Of a DNA stretch of 64,000 nucleotides, positions 59,696 through 64,000 are shown piece by piece. Position numbers and translations under genes: made by a program. Position 1 is the stretch's first letter; the number at the start of each line of letters is the position of its first letter. Source of the DNA: a virus; IMG/VR virus record IMGVR_UViG_3300021963_000083, positions 20,656-84,655 of that record. One strand, 5' to 3'. The notes under the pieces were generated by a model, which saw only the letters and a list, made by a program, of their open reading frames with translations, did no database searches and was not told where the DNA came from.

Positions 59696-59708
59696 CAGCG
59701 CTATTGCG
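59688..59708. other. 9-bp perfect hairpin with three-base loop
   Basis: CGCAATAGC-AGC-GCTATTGCG. No U-run on either side. It ends in GCGCC and lies within the leftward transcript of the 59750-59778 promoter. Confidence 0.6.
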
Positions 59709-59749
59709 CCAGAGTGCAAAATAAACAAGTGCTAAAATTACGTGCGCCA

Positions 59750-59778
59750 ATTATAGTGCGAAAATTACAGGTTGTCAA
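59750..59778 (-). promoter_or_regulatory. Leftward promoter, GGCGC type
   Basis: Leftward TTGACA (59778-59773), 17 bp ending TTTTCGCAC, TATAAT (59755-59750), then TGGCGCACG. Confidence 0.85.
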
Positions 59779-59845
59779 GCGATTTTTTTTTTGGTTAGCG
59801 AAAAAATTTATTTTAACCTATTTGGTTAAAGCGCGCAGCGCCAAA

Positions 59846-59874
59846 AGTATAGTGCAAATTTGACCCGCTGTCAA
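59846..59874 (-). promoter_or_regulatory. Leftward promoter, GGCGC type
   Basis: Leftward TTGACA (59874-59869), 17 bp ending AATTTGCAC, TATACT (59851-59846), then TTTGGCGCTGCGCGC. Confidence 0.82.
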
Positions 59875-59917
59875 GTGAAAAATTTGCATGTGGCCGGAGC
59901 AGATGCAAAAATTGCAC

Positions 59918-59946
59918 TTGACCGGCCCACCCCTTTCCGCTATAAA
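59918..59946 (+). promoter_or_regulatory. Rightward promoter upstream of HTH paralogue 2
   Basis: TTGACC (59918-59923), 17 bp, TATAAA (59941-59946). The transcript carries GGAAGGGAGAGGG and ATG 59970, which is in frame with the HTH gene and would add 31 residues. Confidence 0.7.
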
Positions 59947-60003
59947 GGATGGGTCGGAAGGGAGAGGGAAATGCAAATTATTTCAACGCTGAAAAAATTG
60001 TTC

Positions 60004-60032
60004 TTGACTTCTCTGTCCGATCTAGGTATAAT
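60004..60032 (+). promoter_or_regulatory. Main rightward promoter of HTH paralogue 2
   Basis: TTGACT (60004-60009), 17 bp, TATAAT (60027-60032), then ATCATCAAGACACGGAAGGG, a variant of the conserved leader, and ATG 60064. Confidence 0.85.
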
Positions 60033-60063
60033 CAATCATCAAGACACGGAAGGGAACATTGAT

Positions 60064-60375
60064 ATGACTAAGGAAGTTGTGAAGAACTACTCGGAAGCGC
60101 AAGAAGCCGAAATGCTGGCTGCTGGCGTTATCGACAACGACGCTGCGATTGAGTTCGCTGCGAAGTTCGGTAAGGACGTTCGTTCTATCCGCGCTAAGGC
60201 TGTCCGTATGGGCATCTACAAAGCTAAGGACAAGGTGTCCAAGAGCGGTGCTCCTATTGAGCGCAAGGAAGAAATTGTTGCGGACATCGCAGCAATCATC
60301 GGCAAGAACCTCGACGGCCTCGAAAAGGCTCCTAAGCAGGTTCTCGTTGCGTTGCGTACTCGCTTGAGTGCGTAA
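60064..60375 (+). CDS. HTH-domain protein, paralogue 2 (103 aa)
   Basis: 103 residues from ATG 60064. Same fold and length as 57097-57408: KNYSEAQEAEMLAAGVIDND..., FGKDVRSIRAKAVRMGIYKA, then AIIGKNLDGLEKAPKQVL. The two proteins are highly similar while codons differ (this copy is more GC-rich), so the duplication is old or one copy was acquired. Two promoters, at 59918 and 60004, could give two N-terminal forms. Likely a DNA-binding regulator of unknown targets. Confidence 0.75.
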   Translation: MTKEVVKNYSEAQEAEMLAAGVIDNDAAIEFAAKFGKDVRSIRAKAVRMGIYKAKDKVSKSGAPIERKEEIVADIAAIIGKNLDGLEKAPKQVLVALRTRLSA

Positions 60376-60577
60376 CTAATAGGAAGGGGCGAGAGGGCAG
60401 ATAGCTTTCACACCCCCTTCCGAAAGCCTACAGTACACGACCGGCTCCCGCCGAGTACCAGTTATTCACCCTAGGTTGTATATAACTGAGTCTCCACACG
60501 GATCGGCTAAGTACGAAATAAGCCTGCTACCAGCCCATCTGGTAGCAGGCTTTTTTGCGTCCGCCTGCGGCGCCAAA
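60376..60577 (+). other. Untranslated 3' region of HTH paralogue 2
   Basis: Starts with a GGAAGGGG/CCCCTTCC stem (60382-60421) enclosing a 24-nt loop and ends in the strong terminator at 60521. About 100 nt between them (60422-60520) show no ORF and no promoter. It may be a structured 3' UTR or processed sRNA. Confidence 0.45.
60521..60556. terminator. Strong, probably bidirectional terminator
   Basis: AGCCTGCTACCAG / CTGGTAGCAGGCT with a short loop, TTTTTT on the right and an AAATA tract on the left. It would stop the HTH transcript rightward and the three tandem leftward transcripts from 60.58-60.79 kb. Confidence 0.88.
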
Positions 60578-60606
60578 ATTATAGTGGAAAATCGACGTGA
60601 AGTCAA
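60578..60606 (-). promoter_or_regulatory. Leftward promoter, tandem unit 1
   Basis: Leftward TTGACT (60606-60601), 17 bp, TATAAT (60583-60578), TTTGGCGCC follows. About 20 nt to the terminator stem. Confidence 0.85.
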
Positions 60607-60668
60607 GACAAATTTTTAGCAGCCCTGCGCGTTCCACCGCGCAAACTCGCACCCGCCCAGGGGCGCCG

Positions 60669-60697
60669 ATTATAGTGGCAAATCAATGCAAAGTCAA
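60669..60697 (-). promoter_or_regulatory. Leftward promoter, tandem unit 2
   Basis: Leftward TTGACT (60697-60692), 17 bp, TATAAT (60674-60669), CGGCGCC follows. Confidence 0.85.
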
Positions 60698-60760
60698 GTC
60701 AAATTTTTTAAGCCCTGCCACATCTACACCCAGAAACATCCAAATCGCCAAAAGGCGCCG

Positions 60761-60789
60761 ATTATAGTGGCAAATCAACACCCTGTCAA
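60761..60789 (-). promoter_or_regulatory. Leftward promoter, tandem unit 3
   Basis: Leftward TTGACA (60789-60784), 17 bp, TATAAT (60766-60761), CGGCGCC follows. It is divergent from the rightward promoter at 60833, with about 44 bp between the -35 boxes. Confidence 0.85.
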
Positions 60790-60832
60790 GTACAATTTTT
60801 ACCAAGCCTCGCGACTCCGTCGCAAATTGGTC

Positions 60833-60861
60833 TTGACTTGCGAGGCCAAACGCAGTATAGT
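60833..60861 (+). promoter_or_regulatory. Rightward promoter for the 86-aa gene
   Basis: TTGACT (60833-60838), 17 bp, TATAGT (60856-60861). AAGGAGAGAACC precedes ATG 60887. Confidence 0.82.
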
Positions 60862-60886
60862 GTATCTTCAACCTAAGGAGAGAACC

Positions 60887-61147
60887 ATGCGTAAGATTTT
60901 CATTCTAGATGACATTGAAGTAGTGCTCTATCAGAGTGCTATTGCTATTCCTGAAATTTTCCTTAACTACGACGTAAATAAGATCGAGCTTCACGTCGAC
61001 GACGTAGATCGTCCGACTGTTTGGGAGATCGTATTCGTCGAGTCTGACGATAGTGAAGTAGTAATCGGTGAAATCACCCTTATGGAGGATTTTTCTGCGT
61101 ACTTTGACCTATTTGACGATGATGAGGGAATTATCGACGAAAGTTGA
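60887..61147 (+). CDS. Acidic protein of unknown function (86 aa)
   Basis: 86 residues, strongly acidic (VDDVDRPTVWEIVFVESDDSEVV ... DLFDDDEGIIDES), predicted beta-rich. AAGGAG gives a strong ribosome site, and a terminator follows, so it is an independent early gene. A DNA-mimic role is possible by charge only. No family recognised. Confidence 0.65.
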   Translation: MRKIFILDDIEVVLYQSAIAIPEIFLNYDVNKIELHVDDVDRPTVWEIVFVESDDSEVVIGEITLMEDFSAYFDLFDDDEGIIDES

Positions 61148-61171
61148 GATAAACCCAGATAAGTTGACATA

Positions 61172-61205
61172 AAGCCCGTTGGACTAGTTCCGGCGGGCTT
61201 TTTTG
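61172..61205 (+). terminator. Intrinsic terminator
   Basis: AAGCCCG / CGGGCTT with an inner GGA/TCC step, followed by TTTTTTG. Confidence 0.9.
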
Positions 61206-61329
61206 TTGTCTAAAATCAACTTGGCGCCGACAAAAACGAAGATTTTTTACGTGCGGCGGACCTTTTGCACACTTTTGCGTACTTTTTCAACCTCAGGGGA
61301 AGTTTATTCCAAACCACAGCAAGCAGACA

Positions 61330-61366
61330 AAAAAATAGCCCACTACAGTTTAGTAGCAGGCTAACG
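61330..61366 (-). terminator. Leftward intrinsic terminator
   Basis: Reading leftward, AGCCTGCTAC pairs with GTAGTGGGCT (two G-U pairs) across a 6-nt loop, followed by ATTTTTTT. Marks the end of the predicted noncoding transcript. Confidence 0.8.
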
Positions 61367-61902
61367 ATCTTCGTCGTAATTCTAGTAGTATTTAAGTGTA
61401 ATAGTAACGCTACGGCGGGCTAGAGTGGGCTGACGCGCGACTAGTATGGTATGGACAAGTTTGCGTTGAAAGGGTTATAAACCAGTATAAATTTAAAAAT
61501 AAGTAGGAACAGTTGTTGACCAACAAAGAGGCTTAAAATGACCTTTGTAGCTTGTTTGTATTGCAAATACAATTGTAGCCGTTAAATCGGATATTATACT
61601 GTTTTAGTTGAGCATAAACAGTTGTCTCAAACTTTGTTGCGTGTTTGGTGTATCTTCGATACTTATTGGTGAACTTCGTTCGGTTACTTGTTCTTAGGTT
61701 GATGCTTTAGTTTGAGACTTCGTCTCTGTGTGCTTGCTTTATATTAAACAGTATAAAATAGATTCTTAAAATCTTCTCCGGTACTGTTGTAGAAAGACTA
61801 CCGCTTACGCTCCCGTCTTTCTGACAACAACCCTGGAGGTTAAACTAGTGTGTAATAAACTGTATAAGTAAATATAAGCTATTACCAACTAACTATGTTA
61901 GT

Positions 61903-61931
61903 ATAATATCATGACTTTTGCGAAAAGTCAA
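61903..61931 (-). promoter_or_regulatory. Leftward promoter inside the hairpin region
   Basis: Leftward TTGACT (61931-61926), 17 bp, TATTAT (61908-61903). Its spacer contains the perfect hairpin TGACTTTT-GCG-AAAAGTCA, which overlaps the -35. Confidence 0.7.
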
Positions 61932-62016
61932 GAGTTATTTTTCTAAGGTATGGTTTAAACTTATTGTATCCTAGCGTTTGGAAACTTCGTTTCCCTGGTT
62001 GGGCTGTGATGAACTC

Positions 62017-62045
62017 TGTATAACACGGCCTGGGCTTGAAGTCAA
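62017..62045 (-). promoter_or_regulatory. Leftward promoter for the candidate ncRNA
   Basis: Leftward TTGACT (62045-62040), 17 bp, TATACA (62022-62017). It is divergent from the rightward promoter at 62062. Confidence 0.7.
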
Positions 62046-62061
62046 GTGCTAAATTTATGTC

Positions 62062-62090
62062 TTGACTTTAGCTTGTTTATGTAGTATAGT
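62062..62090 (+). promoter_or_regulatory. Rightward promoter giving a leaderless mRNA
   Basis: TTGACT (62062-62067), 17 bp, TATAGT (62085-62090). ATG 62098 is 7 nt after the -10, so it is at or 1 nt after the predicted start site. Confidence 0.82.
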
Positions 62091-62097
62091 GTCAACT

Positions 62098-62694
62098 ATG
62101 TTTAAAGATGCAGAAATATCTAACGAGAATTACTTCAATAGGCCCTTTGCCTACAGAGACTTTACACAGTCTGAATTTAAAGATTGCGAGTTCGAGGACT
62201 GTGGCTTTACAAAGGCGGACTTCCTAGGCGCGATCTTCGTCGGTTGCGACTTCTTTAGGTGCGACCTTGATATGGCGTATCTAACTGGCGTGCGCTTCGA
62301 GCACTGTCGTTTTATAGAGTGTAGCTTCAATGAAGCCTACATCTTTAGGTCGCAGTTCAAAAACTGTGAGATTACTCTATGCACGATGCGTGACGCGATG
62401 CTGTCAACTGTAGACTTTCCTGGCACGGACTTCGACTCTGTGAGCTGGAATGGCACTATAATCCATAGTGCTCCTATAATCATAGATGGGATAGAGTATC
62501 CTATTGTAGCACTAGACAATGGCTATATGCACGTCGGGTGTGAGTTCAATACTATGGATTGGTTTTATACTACAGAAGAGCAGTATAGTGCTAGAATGGA
62601 AGGGCTTCGCGCTCGCCGCTTCTGGAAGCAGAATAAGAAGTGGATATTTGATATGTTAGTAGCAAGGAAATTATATGTATACCCTGAAAATTGA
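62098..62694 (+). CDS. Pentapeptide-repeat protein
   Basis: 198 residues from ATG 62098. Residues about 15-120 form pentapeptide repeats A/C-[DE]-F-x-x (DFTQS EFKDC EFEDC GFTKA DFLGA IFVGC DFFRC DLDMA YLTGV RFEHC RFIEC SFNEA YIFRS QFKNC), giving a right-handed beta-helix. A C-terminal basic helix (RARRFWKQNKKWIF) follows. Some members mimic DNA and protect or inhibit gyrase. The longer frame from 62062 begins in the promoter and is rejected. No Shine-Dalgarno, consistent with a leaderless mRNA. Confidence 0.85.
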   Translation: MFKDAEISNENYFNRPFAYRDFTQSEFKDCEFEDCGFTKADFLGAIFVGCDFFRCDLDMAYLTGVRFEHCRFIECSFNEAYIFRSQFKNCEITLCTMRDAMLSTVDFPGTDFDSVSWNGTIIHSAPIIIDGIEYPIVALDNGYMHVGCEFNTMDWFYTTEEQYSARMEGLRARRFWKQNKKWIFDMLVARKLYVYPEN

Positions 62695-62872
62695 ATCAGT
62701 AAATGATGACTTTCTAAGAGCTGTACAGGCCGTTATTCAAGAGAATAAACTATGGCGTTATCGCGAAGTCACAGTAGGACTCTACAGTACTAGTGTAGAA
62801 GTAAGTACTATGAGTATAAAAGAACTTAATTATCTAATAAATGTTCTAAGGGAACTTGAGCATAATGAATGA
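62675..62872 (+). CDS. Small protein of unknown function (65 aa)
   Basis: 65 residues (MYTLKIESVNDDFLRAVQAVIQENKLWRYREVTVGLYS). Overlaps the pentapeptide gene by 20 nt and the next gene by 8 nt, so coupled. No family recognised. Confidence 0.6.
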   Translation: MYTLKIESVNDDFLRAVQAVIQENKLWRYREVTVGLYSTSVEVSTMSIKELNYLINVLRELEHNE

Positions 62873-63089
62873 CAGGATACAAGATGAATCAACGGCGTAC
62901 TTTCATTATTATAGTGAATTCTCCCGAGATAGAACCACCAGTATAGTTAAAGAAACTGAAGACGGCGAGTTATATATAGAACTATCCGATGAACTCCTGG
63001 AACGAATGGGCTGGACAGAAGGAACAGCACTAGTCTGGATAGTAGAGGATGATAGAATTATTCTACGCGAAGAAAAGGAACAATTATGA
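62865..63089 (+). CDS. Small protein with AbrB/MazE-like C-terminus
   Basis: 74 residues from ATG 62865. The C-terminal GELYIELSDELLERMGWTEGTALVWIVEDDRIILRE has the swapped-hairpin pattern of AbrB/MazE DNA-binding domains (L-P-x-x-L-x-x-x-G-W-x-x-G-D). It is normally found as antitoxin or regulator; no toxin gene adjoins. Overlaps both neighbours by a few bases. Confidence 0.55.
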   Translation: MNDRIQDESTAYFHYYSEFSRDRTTSIVKETEDGELYIELSDELLERMGWTEGTALVWIVEDDRIILREEKEQL

Positions 63090-63265
63090 AGTATGCAATT
63101 AAGGTATATTTACCAGACAATAGCTGGGTCTACGTAAGTGAGGGGCCGGTTGATGAAATGCGTGTATGGACTACTGACTCTCTAGAGAAAGCGGAAGCCT
63201 ACAGACAGGTCTGGGTAATTGATGGTAACGAGGAAGAAGTCGAGATAGTTGAATATCAACCTTGA
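63086..63265 (+). CDS. Small protein of unknown function (59 aa)
   Basis: 59 residues (MKYAIKVYLPDNSWVYVSEG ... EEEVEIVEYQP), AAAAGGAAC before the ATG. Predicted beta-alpha, acidic C-terminus. It ends inside the 63262 promoter. Confidence 0.6.
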   Translation: MKYAIKVYLPDNSWVYVSEGPVDEMRVWTTDSLEKAEAYRQVWVIDGNEEEVEIVEYQP

Positions 63266-63290
63266 CATCTTCGTGTCAATCCGCTATTAT
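63262..63290 (+). promoter_or_regulatory. Rightward promoter with palindrome over the -35
   Basis: TTGACA (63262-63267), 17 bp, TATTAT (63285-63290). TTGACA-TCTTCG-TGTCAA forms an inverted repeat, a possible operator. Confidence 0.75.
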
Positions 63291-63311
63291 CATTGCATAA
63301 GGAGAGAAACG

Positions 63312-63491
63312 ATGACATTTGATGATATGCTAGACCGAGTTTATGATGACCATGACCTAGTTGAGTGGGTTGAGAATGTTAGCCGCGAGACGCTGGAGCT
63401 TCAGTACATGGAACTCGTTGCTCGCTATCGACTCAAGTTTAAAGAATTGCGTGATCTATCTAAGTGTATACAGGAGGTTCACTATGGTTAA
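63312..63491 (+). CDS. Small helical protein of unknown function (59 aa)
   Basis: 59 residues from ATG 63312 (AAGGAGAG upstream). All-alpha and acidic at first (MTFDDMLDRVYDDHDLVEWV), ending in a basic segment. The longer frame from 63249 is rejected because it begins before the promoter. Confidence 0.6.
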   Translation: MTFDDMLDRVYDDHDLVEWVENVSRETLELQYMELVARYRLKFKELRDLSKCIQEVHYG

Positions 63492-63684
63492 AAATATAGT
63501 TGAAAACCTATCCGACATGGAGCGAGAATGGCTGTCAGGATGGCAGGGGGTAACAGGTGCAGCATTTAATTGTGTTGCTACTGATTTACTCCGCAAAGGT
63601 CTTTTGAGAAGCAACGTGGACTGGAACTTATCTCCTCTAGGAGTAGAAGTTCTTAATTACATAAAGGAACATGACAATGTCTAA
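63484..63684 (+). CDS. Small HTH-like protein of unknown function (66 aa)
   Basis: 66 residues from ATG 63484, AGGAGG before it. Winged-helix-like outline (AAFNCVATDLLRKGLLRSNVDWNLSPLGVEVLNYI). Overlaps neighbours by 8-14 nt. Confidence 0.6.
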   Translation: MVKNIVENLSDMEREWLSGWQGVTGAAFNCVATDLLRKGLLRSNVDWNLSPLGVEVLNYIKEHDNV

Positions 63685-63877
63685 GCATTTTATTACTGTT
63701 ATGGAAGGCATGAATGGCTTCTTCGGAGTCCATGTATGGCTTAATGAGGAAGAAGAAGATATTGGCCCCTTCTGGGAACCATATGAGCGTAGCCTTCTCA
63801 CTCATCCGACTCGTGAAGAAGCTGAAGTAGAAGCCCAACAGTGGGCAGAAGATATGGAGATGGAATACCGTGCTTAA
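63677..63877 (+). CDS. Small acidic protein of unknown function (66 aa)
   Basis: 66 residues from ATG 63677 (63671 is a close alternative). Aromatic and acidic (MEGMNGFFGVHVWLNEEEEDIGPFWEPYE ... EAEVEAQQWAEDMEMEY). No family recognised. Confidence 0.6.
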   Translation: MSKHFITVMEGMNGFFGVHVWLNEEEEDIGPFWEPYERSLLTHPTREEAEVEAQQWAEDMEMEYRA

Positions 63878-64000
63878 TATTTATTTTGATAATCTTTCAC
63901 CACAAGACGCGAAGGCACTCTTTGATGCGTTCGCTGATAAAAGCTATCTGTCTAATGCAGAGTGCAATCTAAACGGGCATAATTCAAGTGTTCGTCTAGA
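63870..64000 (+). CDS. Small protein, truncated at the right window edge
   Basis: Frame open from GTG 63870 to the end (MLNIYFDNLSPQDAKALFDAFADKS...). It overlaps the upstream gene by 8 nt. The remainder is outside the window. Confidence 0.5.
   Translation, partial: MLNIYFDNLSPQDAKALFDAFADKSYLSNAECNLNGHNSSVRL

Larger units (their letters stand above)
59273..60003. other. 731-bp promoter-rich region without clear genes
   Basis: Holds rightward promoters at 59294, 59410 and 59918, leftward promoters at 59499, 59778 and 59874, several GCGCC elements, a 9-bp hairpin at 59688-59708 and AT-rich palindromes (GATATATCATC, ATGATATGTTATATCAT near 59630-59663). Two copies of TTATGTTAAATG lie at about 59548 and 59613. 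Only a weak 48-codon frame at 59549 is present. The content looks regulatory or small-RNA-producing rather than coding. Confidence 0.7.
60570..60795 (-). repeat. Three tandem promoter repeats, 91-92 bp period
   Basis: Each unit reads leftward as TTGAC[AT], 17 bp with GATTT[GT]CCAC next to the -10, TATAAT, then GGCGCC within 4 bp. Unit -10 boxes start at 60578, 60669 and 60761. The sequences between units (AAGCCCTGC / CAGCCCTGC / CCAAGCCTC) are also related, so whole units were duplicated. Confidence 0.82.
61330..62010 (-). ncRNA. Candidate large structured noncoding RNA (about 570-680 nt)
   Basis: Lies between leftward promoters (-10 at 62017 and 61903) and the leftward terminator at 61330, without an ORF. 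Hairpins inside, by position: 61513-61526, TTGTATT-GCA-AATACAA (61556-61572), ACTGTTT/AAACAGT (61598-61622), GTATC-TTC-GATAC (61650-61662), GAAC-TTC-GTTC (61671-61681), GAGAC-TTC-GTCTC (61714-61726), AGATT/AATCT (61760-61774), GTTGT-AGAAAGAC/GTCTTTCT-G-ACAAC (61786-61828), TGACTTTT-GCG-AAAAGTCA (61912-61930), and GGAAAC-TTC-GTTTCC (61980-61994). Stems differ while the C-loop-G closing is kept. Known large phage RNAs such as GOLLD and ROOL are of similar size; I cannot match either. Confidence 0.5.
61206..62061. other. Gene-free region of about 850 bp with many hairpins
   Basis: No credible ORF on either strand. 61206-61326 holds a GGCGCC at 61222 and little else. 61327-62045 holds a leftward terminator, two leftward promoters and at least eight hairpins, described separately. 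AT-rich, with few codon-like patterns. Confidence 0.75.

Noticed and set aside
60376-60520. tRNA-like fold after HTH paralogue 2
   Set aside because: GGAAGGGG/CCCCTTCC forms one stem but no D or T arm or anticodon arm can be drawn.
62062-62097. N-terminal extension of the pentapeptide protein
   Set aside because: The extension lies inside the -35 and -10 elements.
1-64000. CRISPR array, integrase/att sites, insertion sequences, tRNA genes
   Set aside because: Looked for regular spaced repeats, recombinase motifs and cloverleaf patterns; none seen.

Overview
The window is a 64 kb piece of a tailed-phage genome. It is almost fully coding, at moderate GC. It carries an HK97-type head module (portal, protease, capsid, connectors), a 1769-residue tape measure and a phage T5/T4-flavoured replication set, so I read it as a large siphovirus-like phage. 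No integrase, repressor, tRNA or CRISPR array is visible. The host must be a diderm bacterium: the phage encodes a CsgG outer-membrane lipoprotein, a CsgF-like protein and several signal peptides. Nearly all promoters I see are host sigma70-type (TTGACA/T, 17 bp, TATAAT). Species and phage genus cannot be fixed from the sequence alone. Both window ends cut through genes.

Layout. (1) 1-16.5 kb, rightward: replication and nucleotide metabolism. This holds the C-terminal half of a split NAD-dependent DNA ligase, a four-repeat HTH protein, DnaB-type helicase, short primase, family A DNA polymerase with a UDG-like N-terminus, a 2OG-Fe(II) oxygenase, PhoH ATPase, UvsW-like helicase, a likely ssDNA-binding protein, SbcD/SbcC (gp47/gp46-like), a PD-(D/E)XK nuclease, a 5'-3' exonuclease and a monomeric B12-dependent ribonucleotide reductase. 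(2) 16.5-54.6 kb, leftward late block. In transcription order this is terminase small subunit, membrane and lysis genes, a curli-like cassette (csgF, csgG, curlin-like, FecR-like, CHASE2-adenylate cyclase), terminase large subunit, portal, a fused protease-capsid protein, connectors, tail tubes, a tail chaperone pair with probable frameshift, tape measure, tail tip and fibres. A bidirectional terminator at 16.54 kb separates the two convergent blocks. (3) 54.6-64 kb, mostly rightward: small early-type genes with unusually many promoters, about 28 sigma70 consensus promoters in 9 kb. Many are arranged as face-to-face pairs around GGCGCC palindromes. There is also a roughly 0.6-0.7 kb gene-free stretch packed with small-loop hairpins between leftward promoters and a leftward terminator.

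The most interesting parts are these. The curli-secretion, FecR and membrane adenylate cyclase cassette sits between the lysis genes and the large terminase gene, which suggests a phage-encoded extracellular amyloid with linked cAMP signalling. The convergent promoter array at 56-61 kb recurs beside two paralogous 103-residue HTH proteins and may be a regulatory or small-RNA system. The hairpin cluster at 61.3-62.0 kb looks like a large structured noncoding RNA or a replication element. Smaller points are leaderless start codons placed exactly at predicted transcription starts, a possible +1 frameshift at CCT-TGA in the tail chaperone gene, an internal start that could release the capsid protein from its protease fusion, and a membrane-anchored EF-hand protein in the lysis module.
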